From positions 1 through 64,000 of the forward strand of contig NZ_JAAXMS010000011.1 of the NCBI RefSeq assembly GCF_012290005.1: DNA of 64,000 nt. The letters are read 5' to 3'. Of the stretch, positions 8,685 through 18,862 are shown in pieces. The position numbers were made by a program, and so were the translations under genes. The DNA is from Crateriforma spongiae (GTDB taxonomy: Bacteria; Planctomycetota; Planctomycetia; Pirellulales; Pirellulaceae). The notes beneath the pieces were generated by a model, which saw only the letters and a list, made by a program, of their open reading frames with translations, was not told the origin of the DNA and made no database searches. How positions within the stretch are numbered: the first letter of the stretch is position 1; each line of letters begins with the position of its first letter.

Positions 8685-9032
8685 ATGATTGGATTACGAA
8701 GCAACACGATGGGATGGACGGCCGGGGATTGGGCCGTGTATCGCAAGAGCAAGATCAGTTCGAAACCCGGACTGAGAGCGGCTAGAGTTGTGGCCACACC
8801 CAAGGGCGAATCGTACAACTACTTGGTCGATAAGTACTGGGTTGTTGAACAGGTCAAACCGGACGGTCGCTTGATTCTGCGGACACCCGGCGGCAAACGC
8901 AACGTCGTCGACAGTGACGACCCGAATCTGCGCCGCCCCAGCTTGTGGGATCGCTTTCTGTTCCGTGAACGGTTTCAGTTCATCGAGGAACAATTGCAGG
9001 ACCAACAGGATTCTTCGTCAGACCCGTCGTAG
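8685..9032 (+). CDS. Small conserved planctomycete protein of unknown function
   Basis: About 115 residues from the ATG at 8685, which has a GAAGGG ribosome-binding site about eight bases upstream; a GTG at 8664 is less convincing. The pattern TAGDWAVYRKSKISSKPG, then YLVDKYWVVEQV, then DDPNLRRPSLWDRFLFRERF is one I know from planctomycete hypothetical proteins. The first half resembles a small beta-barrel (CarD/SH3-like) and the end is a charged helix. There is no signal peptide, so it is probably cytoplasmic. Function unknown. Confidence 0.7.
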   Translation: MIGLRSNTMGWTAGDWAVYRKSKISSKPGLRAARVVATPKGESYNYLVDKYWVVEQVKPDGRLILRTPGGKRNVVDSDDPNLRRPSLWDRFLFRERFQFIEEQLQDQQDSSSDPS

Positions 9033-9209
9033 GCTGGCTTCGACTTGTTTTTCGGTTCTATCTGAGCCCGCCCGCCACTGATTGGCCGCAGCGGGCGTGG
9101 CCCCACGTCTTAGCTCTTACGCTTCATGCTGATCGGGCCAGCATTCACCAGGGTCGGGTAGCGGTGACGTTGCGGACAGCCGCGGGTCAGGGGCGGTGGT
9201 TCGGCCGGT

Positions 9210-10082
9210 TTGCGTGTACGATTGCCGCGCCGATTTCCGTTCCTGCGATCCACCAAACCCATCACGCCTGTTTTGCCACGTCATTCATTTCGCGTCCGCT
9301 TCGACGGCGGAGCCGGTTTTCCGTTGGCCGGGATCGTCGATCGTGACGATTCGCATCCGGACGCTCCGGTGGTCCTTTTCAATCACTGCTTCACCTGCAA
9401 CAAAGACTTGAAGGCGATCGTCCGGATTTCACGACGATTGGCGGACGCCGGTCTGACCGTGCTGCGGTACGACATGACGGGGCTGGGCGGCAGCGAGGGG
9501 GATTTCGCACAGACTAACTTCACCACCAACTTGGCCGATTTGCACGCAGCGGCCCGGTTTGCCGCCGATCAACTTGGTCCGGTACGAACCATGGTCGGAC
9601 ACAGCTTTGGCGGGGCGGCATCGATGATGGCCGCCGGGCGGCGGACCGATGATGGGCCGCTTGCGGAATTGGCTTGCCTGGTCACGCTGGCCGCCCCCAG
9701 CGACACGCGGCACTTGGCGGATTTGCTGGTGCACATGGACGGTCGGATCGAAAGTGAAGGTCGCGGCGAAGTCACGATCGGAGGTTTTCGATACGCGATT
9801 GATCGCCAGATGGTGGAAGACTTTCGCACGCACGATTTGACCGCTGCGATCGCATCGATCGATCTGCCGACGATGATTCTGCACTCACCGGTCGACGAGA
9901 CCGTCGGCTACGACCAGGCGATTCGCATCCAGACGCTGATCAACCAGCGGCCGGGCGCCGACGCGCTGGCCAGTTTGGTGACACTCGCCGGGGCGGATCA
10001 CTTGTTGGTCCGTCAACCGAAAGACCTGACGTTTGTGGCGGATATGATCGCCGCGTTGGTGCATCGGTACGCGGGCAAGTGA
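9210..10082 (+). CDS. Alpha/beta hydrolase (OsmC-associated type)
   Basis: Up to 290 residues. The fold is shown by LFNHCFTCNKDLKA (oxyanion strand), the YDMTGLGGSEGDF turn, the nucleophile elbow GHSFGGAA, an acid in LHSPVDETV and the catalytic His in AGADHLLV. This pattern, with its HCFTCNKD segment, is typical of hydrolases often fused to or beside OsmC-like proteins; no OsmC gene is seen here. The first 25 residues are unusually basic and may not be translated, so the true start could be an internal TTG near 9260-9275. Substrate unknown, cytoplasmic. Confidence 0.8.
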   Translation: MRVRLPRRFPFLRSTKPITPVLPRHSFRVRFDGGAGFPLAGIVDRDDSHPDAPVVLFNHCFTCNKDLKAIVRISRRLADAGLTVLRYDMTGLGGSEGDFAQTNFTTNLADLHAAARFAADQLGPVRTMVGHSFGGAASMMAAGRRTDDGPLAELACLVTLAAPSDTRHLADLLVHMDGRIESEGRGEVTIGGFRYAIDRQMVEDFRTHDLTAAIASIDLPTMILHSPVDETVGYDQAIRIQTLINQRPGADALASLVTLAGADHLLVRQPKDLTFVADMIAALVHRYAGK

Positions 10083-10099
10083 AAAATGATTTGCCGCCG

Positions 10100-10112
10100 C
10101 GACAATTTGTCG
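10100..10112. promoter_or_regulatory. Short palindrome upstream of the DUF1553 gene
   Basis: CGACAATTTGTCG is a 13-base palindrome about 150 bases before the start at 10261. It could be an operator or just a small hairpin after the hydrolase gene. No known regulator is implied. Confidence 0.25.
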
Positions 10113-10260
10113 TGTATGCTGGAAGGTGTCCAAAGTGACCCCGCCTGCCCGCTTCTAGGGCTACCAGTTCCGCCGTAGATCTTTCGCTCGCCCTGATGCG
10201 AATGTGGTGCTGGACCGGCTATTGATGAATTTCAGATCTCGCTCATTTGTGAGGGATTGA

Positions 10261-13200
10261 ATGAATTTCAAGGCCACACGCATGGCGGCGTTGCCGTCGG
10301 TCGTGACCACCGGATCCGTGCGCCCCGGCGTGCTTTTGCCGTTCACCTTGCTGGGGTGTCTGCTGGCGTTTGGTCCTATCGCCACGCTGTGGGCCGAGTC
10401 ATCGCGGGCCGACGATCCGGCACCGGTCAGCTATCACCGCGACGTGCTGCCGATCTTTCGTCAAAACTGCTTCGGTTGTCACCAAGCGGCGAAGGACCAG
10501 GGTGATTATCGGATGACGGATTTCGCGTCGCTGGTCGCCGGCGGTGAATCGGGGCAACCGGCGATCGTTCCGGGAAAGCCTGACGAAAGCTATCTGGTCG
10601 AACAAATCACGCCGATCGATGGGGTGGCGGCGATGCCGGCCGCACCGATGAAGGCGTTGGATGACGATGAAGTCGCGCTGGTCCGTCGCTGGATCGCCGA
10701 GGGTGCTGCAGACGATTCGCCCGCCGATTCGGGGCCACGTTATTCGGCGGATTCGCCGCCTGGATATGCCGGACCGCCGACCATCGCGTCGATCGATGTA
10801 TCGCCCGACGGCAGCTTGATCGCGATCGCCGGTTTTCACGAAGTGCTGGTCCGCCAAACGTCCGGCGGCGACGTGGTGGCGCGACTGATCGGTGACAGCC
10901 CCAGGATCGAATCGGTGCGATTTTCCCCCGACGGAAATTCCATCGCCGTGGCGGGGGGACGTCCGGGTGAAGACGGCGAGATCCAGATCTGGGATGTGCA
11001 ATCACGGTCGCTGCGGTTGTCCGTCCACTTCACCGCCGACACGTTGTCGGGTGCCAGTTGGTCGCCGGATTCCAAACGGTTGGCCTTCGGCGGGAACGAC
11101 AATGTCATCCGCGCGATCGATGCGGAAACCGGGCAACAGGTGTTGTTCCAGGGGGCTCATGAAGACTGGATTCGCGATACCGGGTTCACCGCTGATGGGT
11201 CGCACTTGGTCTCGGTCGCTCGCGACATGTCATGCAAGCTGACCGAAGTCGCGACGGAACGATTCGTTGACAACATCACGTCGATCACCCCCGGCGCATT
11301 GTCCGGCGGTCTGAACGGCGTGGCGGTTCATCCGCAGCGCAGCGAAGTCGTGGTGGGCGGCGCCGACGGTGTGGCCAAGGTGTATCGCGTCTTTCGCGAA
11401 ACGACACGACGCATCGGAGACGACGCGAACTTGATCCGCCGTTTGCCTGCCTTGAAAGGTCGAATCTTCAGCGTCGCGATTGACCCGGCCGGGGCGCGAA
11501 TCGCTGCGGCGGCAACGCTGGACGGCAAGTCACAGGTGGCCATCTGGGACTACGATTTTGACGGCACGCTGTCGGACCAGCTGAAGCAGATCTTGGGCAA
11601 ACGAGTGTCCGATCGATCAGCCGAAGACAAACAGAAGGTCGAACAGTATCGCGGCCGCGCGACGACGACGGTGCTGGACCAGATCATCGATCAAGTCGTC
11701 TATGCGATCCGGTTCGCACCGGATGGCAGCTTGTGGGTGGCCGCCGGCGACAATTCGCTTCGACGTTACGACGCGTCCGGCCAGGTCCAACGGTTCGACG
11801 CCTTGCCGCTGGGCGAGGCCCAAGAAGACGAACGCATTCGGTTCGATGCGACCCAGTGGGTTCGCAACGAAGACGACAGCGCGTCCGATGCGGAACCCTT
11901 GTCGCTGGACGATCCCGGCGTGATCGAGCGTTTGACGGTCCAACCGACCGCGATTCGATTCACGTCGCCGCTGCAGTACGCTCAATTGGTCGTCACCGGA
12001 CATGCCGCCGACGGGTCGACCTATGACGTGACGCGACATGCCCGATACGAGAGTCAGCGAAACATTCTGGTCGGCACTCGGACGGCGTTGTTGCGTCCGG
12101 TGACCACCGGGCAGGACACGCTGACGATCCGCTTTGGCAAAGCCACGGCGACGATTGATGTGTCGGTCGAAGACATGACGCCGGAAATGTCACCGGAGTT
12201 CGACGGCGGAGCGACGCCGGACTTCATCCGTGACGTCAATCCGGTGCTCAGCCGTCTGGGGTGCAACCAGGGAACCTGCCACGGCGCGCAAGCGGGCAAG
12301 AACGGCTTCAAGCTTTCGTTGCGAGGCTACGACCCGATCTTTGACATTCGCGCATTGACCGATGATCTGGCCGCGCGTCGGATTGATCCGGCACACCCGT
12401 CAGAATCATTGATGTTGCGGAAACCACTGGGGCTGACCCCGCACGAAGGCGGCGTATTGATGCAACCCGGGGACCCGTCGCACGTCATTCTGCGTCGTTG
12501 GATTCATGCCGGTTCGCCGCTGGACATGACGACCCCGCGGGTGAAGTCGATCGAAGTGTTCCCAAAGGACCCGGTGGTTCAAAGCACGCAGGGACGACAA
12601 CAAGTCCGAGTGGTCGCCACGTACGCCGACGGGATGCAGCGTGATGTCACTCGCGAAGCGTTTATCGAAAGCGGCAACACGGAAGTCGCGACGGTGGTGT
12701 CCGGCGCGATTCTGTCGGCGGTCCGTCGCGGCGAAGCGCCGATTTTGGCCCGCTATGAAGGTGCTTATGCGGCGACCACGCTGACCGTGATGGGCGACCG
12801 GTCACAGTACCAGGCGGTTGATACGCCTTATTACAACCGCATCGACGAATTGGTCGCGGCAAAATGGCGGCGGATGAAAATCGTGCCCAGCGAACTGGCG
12901 GACGATTTAACATTCCTGCGGCGGGTGCACTTGGATCTGACGGGCTTGCCGCCGACCGCCGATGACCTGCGGCGTTTCGAAGCCGATCCGCGGCCGTCGC
13001 AATTGAAGCGTGCGGAGGTCATCGACCAACTGATCGGAAACGAAGCGTTCGTGGAATATTGGACCAACAAGTGGGCAGACTTGTTGCAGGTGAACCGCAA
13101 GTTCCTGGGGGTCGAAGGCAGCACGGCGTTCCGCGATTGGATCCGACAAAGCGTCGTCGACAACAAGCCGTACGATGAATTTGCACGCGAAATCTTGACC

Positions 13201-15534
13201 GCCAGCGGCAGCAACAAGGACAACCCGCCGGCGTCGTACTACAAGATTCTGCGGACGCCCGAAGACACGATGGAAAACACCACGCACTTGTTCTTGGGCA
13301 TTCGATTCAACTGCAACAAGTGTCACGACCACCCGTTCGAACGTTGGACCCAAGACCAGTACTATCAGATGGCGGCGTTTTTCGCCCGAGTCGATCTGAA
13401 GCGTGACCCCAACGACGGCGGAAAGAAGATCGGCGGCACGGCGGTCGACGGTGCCAAGCCGCTGTACGAGATCATCAGCGATCGCAGCGAAGGGGAAATG
13501 ACACATGCTCGCACCGGAGAAACGGTCGCGCCGGCGTTCCCCTTCGATCTGCCGAAAGACGACCGGAAGACGTTGGTCAGCCGTCAAGAATCCAAAGCCA
13601 CCGACGCAAAGTCGCTGCCCGATACGCGGCGTGGCGATCTGGCCCGCTGGATGACCGATCCGGCCAACCCGTATTTTGCTCGCAGCTATGTCAACCGAGT
13701 GTGGGCTTATCTGATGGGCGTCGGCTTGATCGAACCCATCGACGATATCCGGGCCGGCAACCCGCCGACCAACCCGGAACTGCTGGATCACCTGACCGAC
13801 GTGTTTGTGAAATCGGGCTTTGACGTGCGTCAGTTGATGCGGACGATCGTGTCCAGCCGCACCTATCAGTTGTCGGTCGCAACGCACGCGATGAACCAGG
13901 ACGACCAGCTGAATTACAGCCACGCGACGGCGCGTCGATTGCCGGCCGAAGTCATTTTTGATGCTGTTCACTCGGTCACCGGCGCGACGTCGTCGATCCC
14001 GGGCGTTGCGCCGGGCACTCGCGCCGCGGCGCTCGGCGATGCCGGGGTGAAGCTGGATGATGGATTCCTGCAAAATCTGGGACGCCCGGCTCGTGAGAGC
14101 GCATGTGAATGCGAACGGTCCAGCGGTCTGGAACTGGGGCCCGTGATGGCTTTGATCAGCGGTCCGACCATCGGAAACGCGATCACCAGCGACAAGAACG
14201 ATTTGGAAAGCTTGGTGGCCGGTACTGCCGACAACGGGGATCTGGTCGACGAGATTTTCCTGCGGGCGCTGGCCCGGCATGCGACCGACGATGAAGTCGC
14301 TGCCTTCAATGACTTGGTGGATCAAGTCGTCGCCGATCACCAATTGATGAAATCACGGTTGGCCGAATCCGAAGCCGATTGGAAGGTCCGCCGCGCCGAA
14401 TTGGAATCGATCCGCAATGAACGCTTGGCGGAAATCAAGGCCGCGATCGCCAAACGCGAATCCGAATACAAACCGGTCTTGGCCAAGCTGCAGACCGAAC
14501 GCCAGCAACGGATCGCCGCGGCAAAGGAACGATTGGCGAAAGTGGAATCGGAATTGGCCGCCAAGATTGACGCTTGGGTCGACGGATACAACGGCCAAGC
14601 CGCCAAGAAGGATCCGTCGAAGATCCGCAACGAATGGTATCCGTTGGCCGCGGTGGCGACCAAAGCTGCCAAGGAGACGAAGCTGTTGCCACAAGCCGAT
14701 CGATCGATCCTGGCCACTGGTAATGCCGACAAACAAACTTACGAGGTCACCTATCAAACATCGATTGCCGGAATCACCGGTTTCCGACTGGAAGCGATCG
14801 CCGCTGACGACTTGCCCAACAAAGGTCCCGGCCGTGGCGACAACGGAAACTTTGTGGTCACGGAGATTGAGGTCTTCGCAAGCACGGGCGACCAAAAGCC
14901 GACCAAAGTCGGGATATTGAAAGCCCAAGCGGACTTCACTCAAAACGGTTTCGACATCAAACGCGCCTTCGACCAGGCGACTCGAAACCAGTCCGGCTGG
15001 GCCGTCGCCGGTGGGACCAGCCGCACGCACTGGGCGACGTTCCAATTTGCCAAGCCGATCAACGGTGACGCCGCGACATCCGGTTCAACGAAGTTGACGT
15101 TCAAGATTCACCAGTACCACAACGCAGCCAAGCACCGACTGGGGCGTTTCCGGATCAGCGTGACGACCGACGCGGATGTTCGACTGGGGCTGCCCGAATC
15201 GCTGGACGCGATCGTGCGGACCGCCAAGACCGACCGCAGCGAAGCACAGCAGGAACAACTGGCACAACACGTTCGTTTGCAAGACAAAGCGTGGACCGAA
15301 GCCAACGCGGCGGTCGTCCAGGCGAACAAGGCAATCCCGCCGGACGCCGAACTGACCCGTCTGGCTGCCCAGCAGAAGCGTTTGGAGACGCCGACACCGG
15401 ACGATTCGCGTCTGGTGCGTCTGCGTCGCGACGTGGTGCAAAGTCAAAAACAATCGTCCCGCCCGCGGCTGACTGCGGCGGAAGATTTGGTCTGGGCTTT
15501 GGTCAACAGCCCCGCGTTCTTGTTCAACCGCTAG
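10261..15534 (+). CDS. Giant secreted cytochrome/WD40/DUF1549/DUF1553 protein
   Basis: 1757 residues. An N-terminal signal segment (LLPFTLLGCLLAFGPI, about 30-45) is followed by a planctomycete cytochrome c domain with CFGCH at 70-74, a WD40-type propeller at about 178-500 (FSPDGNSIAVAGG is one blade), a haem-like CNQGTCH at 668-674 (CX4CH spacing), a Big-type domain near 765-840, DUF1549 from about 858, CNKCH at 1018-1022 and DUF1553 from about 1121. DUF1553 appears split: its usual ending, DLVWALVNSPAFLFNR, comes only at the very C-terminus, after an insert with a coiled coil (about 1365-1440) and a discoidin-like part (GPGRGDNGNF near 1522). Such proteins are abundant in planctomycetes and are thought to act in periplasmic or compartment polymer breakdown. 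The DUF1501 partner follows after 99 bases. Confidence 0.88.
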   Translation: MNFKATRMAALPSVVTTGSVRPGVLLPFTLLGCLLAFGPIATLWAESSRADDPAPVSYHRDVLPIFRQNCFGCHQAAKDQGDYRMTDFASLVAGGESGQPAIVPGKPDESYLVEQITPIDGVAAMPAAPMKALDDDEVALVRRWIAEGAADDSPADSGPRYSADSPPGYAGPPTIASIDVSPDGSLIAIAGFHEVLVRQTSGGDVVARLIGDSPRIESVRFSPDGNSIAVAGGRPGEDGEIQIWDVQSRSLRLSVHFTADTLSGASWSPDSKRLAFGGNDNVIRAIDAETGQQVLFQGAHEDWIRDTGFTADGSHLVSVARDMSCKLTEVATERFVDNITSITPGALSGGLNGVAVHPQRSEVVVGGADGVAKVYRVFRETTRRIGDDANLIRRLPALKGRIFSVAIDPAGARIAAAATLDGKSQVAIWDYDFDGTLSDQLKQILGKRVSDRSAEDKQKVEQYRGRATTTVLDQIIDQVVYAIRFAPDGSLWVAAGDNSLRRYDASGQVQRFDALPLGEAQEDERIRFDATQWVRNEDDSASDAEPLSLDDPGVIERLTVQPTAIRFTSPLQYAQLVVTGHAADGSTYDVTRHARYESQRNILVGTRTALLRPVTTGQDTLTIRFGKATATIDVSVEDMTPEMSPEFDGGATPDFIRDVNPVLSRLGCNQGTCHGAQAGKNGFKLSLRGYDPIFDIRALTDDLAARRIDPAHPSESLMLRKPLGLTPHEGGVLMQPGDPSHVILRRWIHAGSPLDMTTPRVKSIEVFPKDPVVQSTQGRQQVRVVATYADGMQRDVTREAFIESGNTEVATVVSGAILSAVRRGEAPILARYEGAYAATTLTVMGDRSQYQAVDTPYYNRIDELVAAKWRRMKIVPSELADDLTFLRRVHLDLTGLPPTADDLRRFEADPRPSQLKRAEVIDQLIGNEAFVEYWTNKWADLLQVNRKFLGVEGSTAFRDWIRQSVVDNKPYDEFAREILTASGSNKDNPPASYYKILRTPEDTMENTTHLFLGIRFNCNKCHDHPFERWTQDQYYQMAAFFARVDLKRDPNDGGKKIGGTAVDGAKPLYEIISDRSEGEMTHARTGETVAPAFPFDLPKDDRKTLVSRQESKATDAKSLPDTRRGDLARWMTDPANPYFARSYVNRVWAYLMGVGLIEPIDDIRAGNPPTNPELLDHLTDVFVKSGFDVRQLMRTIVSSRTYQLSVATHAMNQDDQLNYSHATARRLPAEVIFDAVHSVTGATSSIPGVAPGTRAAALGDAGVKLDDGFLQNLGRPARESACECERSSGLELGPVMALISGPTIGNAITSDKNDLESLVAGTADNGDLVDEIFLRALARHATDDEVAAFNDLVDQVVADHQLMKSRLAESEADWKVRRAELESIRNERLAEIKAAIAKRESEYKPVLAKLQTERQQRIAAAKERLAKVESELAAKIDAWVDGYNGQAAKKDPSKIRNEWYPLAAVATKAAKETKLLPQADRSILATGNADKQTYEVTYQTSIAGITGFRLEAIAADDLPNKGPGRGDNGNFVVTEIEVFASTGDQKPTKVGILKAQADFTQNGFDIKRAFDQATRNQSGWAVAGGTSRTHWATFQFAKPINGDAATSGSTKLTFKIHQYHNAAKHRLGRFRISVTTDADVRLGLPESLDAIVRTAKTDRSEAQQEQLAQHVRLQDKAWTEANAAVVQANKAIPPDAELTRLAAQQKRLETPTPDDSRLVRLRRDVVQSQKQSSRPRLTAAEDLVWALVNSPAFLFNR

Positions 15535-15633
15535 TCGCGGGTTTGTCGGCGGCTCTGGTCCGTCGAGTTTTCACTGCGACATCGATTTCGTTTTCGAAGA
15601 TTTTTCGTTTCAAAGAATTTCAGGTGCACTGCC

Positions 15634-17109
<1,476 letters not shown>

Positions 17110-17135
17110 AAGGCCGACGGCATTTCAGGTCGACA

Positions 17136-17163
17136 GGTCACCGGTTTTCAAAAACCTGTCACC
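17136..17163. terminator. Hairpin between convergent genes
   Basis: GGTCACCGGTTTT and AAAACCTGTCACC pair at 11 of 13 positions around a 2-base loop. The hairpin lies between the DUF1501 stop and the DUF1598 stop on opposite strands and could serve both as a terminator, although T-runs outside the stem are lacking. Confidence 0.4.
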
Positions 17164-17192
17164 TGCGACCCGTCCTAACCTGTCCCCTGTTC

Positions 17193-18614
17193 CTACTTGT
17201 TCCACCACCAGCGGTCGCCGGCGGCGGCCAAGGTCGCGGTGCGGACATCGGCGACTTTCGCGTCGACCGTTTGCTTTTCCACGATCTGGAACGCATTGAT
17301 GTCGACGCCGCCCGATGCGGTGACGATCCAGCCGTTGACGCCTTGGATGAAGCTGCAATGCGGCGGGATTTCTTCGGGAACGAAGTACGATCCCAAGTCC
17401 AGCGTGTCTTTGTCGCTGCTCAGGATCGTCAGGTCCAGGTTGGCCTTTTCTGCCAAGCGTTCTTGCACGATCAGCGTTGCGACGACGTTCATGTCCATCG
17501 TGCTTTGCAGATCACTGAAGACCGGCATCGATTTGGCCAATTCGTTGAACTGTTGGGTCATCAGGTCGGCCCAACGCTGGGCGACTTTGCTTTTTTGATT
17601 GGCGGCGACCGCACGACCGTCGGCTTCGATCAAGTCGTTGTCGGTCATCGTCTTGACGCCTTGGCCGCTGATTTTCCAAGCCAGACCGTCGTCGCTACGA
17701 CGCAGGTTGTCGTAATCACATGCCATCCACCAACGCGGGTTGCTGGATCGGCTTTGCGTGGAATTCTTGGCCATGTCCAGATAACTGGGCAATCCACGGA
17801 CGGGCGAATCGACCAATCCCATCGCCAGACGCTTCATTTCAAAGTCGGCGGCAACCAGCGTGCGTGCCATGCGGCTTTCACCCGGGATGCCGGCCAACTG
17901 GACCTGTTGCGGGCCAAAGGCTTCACGCATTGCGGGGACCAGGTAAGACGGGTTTTGGCCGGGACGCAGGGCGACGCGGCTGAGCATCTTTTTCAGGTTC
18001 GCCCGGCCTTCGGCGGTCGGTTCGATCGAACACAGGATGCCTTGCTGGCGAGCCATTTCGACGCTTTGAAGGGCCACGGCCAAATCGTCCAGTCGCAGAA
18101 TCGTCTGGCCGGTCTTGGTCCCGACGATCGAGCCTTCGGGCAACAGTTTCCAAGGTTCCGCGGGGCCGGCGACCAGGATGTCGGAACGATCGGAGTCGAC
18201 GAAGACGTATTCGATGCGGGTCAGGCCGGCCATCAACGACACTTCGTCTGGGATCGGGCGGCCTTCGGCACGAGCCTTGGCGACTTGGTCTTGCAGCCCA
18301 CGCAGGGAGACGACCCGCATGTCGGACGCTTCGTTCCAATCGCCCGCCGGTGCGTCCAACAGGGCGCGGATGCGGTTGGCAAAGTCTTGTTGTTCGTCGA
18401 CCGTGGCCGCACGCACAATGCCTTCGGAATCAATCACCACACCCCCGACGGCGCCGGTGTTGGCACCACCGAACCCGCCGGCATTCACGGTGACGGCAGT
18501 GACCAACGCCATCGCAAGCGACAGCGTGGCGGCCCGAAGGGCGGTGGGAATGCGAAAAATTCGTTGCGAACCCGATTCCATCGAATGGATCTCCGAAGCA
18601 AGTTGGCGCGACAC
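17193..18614 (-). CDS. Exported DUF1598-type planctomycete protein
   Basis: About 473 residues, or 461 from the second Met (MESGSQRI). A signal peptide is seen (ATLSLAMALVTAVTVNAGG, with cleavage likely after NAG). The body has the conserved run GTKTGQTILRLDDLAVALQ and, later, RWWMACDYDNLRRSDDG and SGQGVKTMT, which I associate with DUF1598, a planctomycete-specific family of unknown function. It is likely to be periplasmic or in another exported compartment. It is convergent with the DUF1501 gene and divergent from the sigma54-activator gene, with about 250 bases between the two starts. Confidence 0.65.
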   Translation of the reverse strand: MSRQLASEIHSMESGSQRIFRIPTALRAATLSLAMALVTAVTVNAGGFGGANTGAVGGVVIDSEGIVRAATVDEQQDFANRIRALLDAPAGDWNEASDMRVVSLRGLQDQVAKARAEGRPIPDEVSLMAGLTRIEYVFVDSDRSDILVAGPAEPWKLLPEGSIVGTKTGQTILRLDDLAVALQSVEMARQQGILCSIEPTAEGRANLKKMLSRVALRPGQNPSYLVPAMREAFGPQQVQLAGIPGESRMARTLVAADFEMKRLAMGLVDSPVRGLPSYLDMAKNSTQSRSSNPRWWMACDYDNLRRSDDGLAWKISGQGVKTMTDNDLIEADGRAVAANQKSKVAQRWADLMTQQFNELAKSMPVFSDLQSTMDMNVVATLIVQERLAEKANLDLTILSSDKDTLDLGSYFVPEEIPPHCSFIQGVNGWIVTASGGVDINAFQIVEKQTVDAKVADVRTATLAAAGDRWWWNK

Positions 18615-18862
18615 TGGTGGCGGTCAACGATTGAAAAGATGGGGGGAAAGTTGGGACAAAAGGCCCACTTGGGATCGAAAAGCCCGAAGGGTTTGACGGA
18701 TCCGGTCGTGTCCGTCCGCGCAAGATGCCAAAAAGTCGACGACGGCTGGTTTGGGGCGGTCGCGTGGATCTTTCCAGACGGATCTTTTCGGACGACGTCA
18801 CCGGCTAGAATAATTGGCTGCAAAACCGCTTACAACAGAACCTTCGGGGTCTTCCCAACGCT

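Noticed and set aside
12907-14343. Minus-strand frame of about 478 residues inside the DUF1553 gene
   Set aside because: It is antisense to well-conserved DUF1549 and DUF1553 motifs and its product is Arg/Val/Gln-rich with no family.
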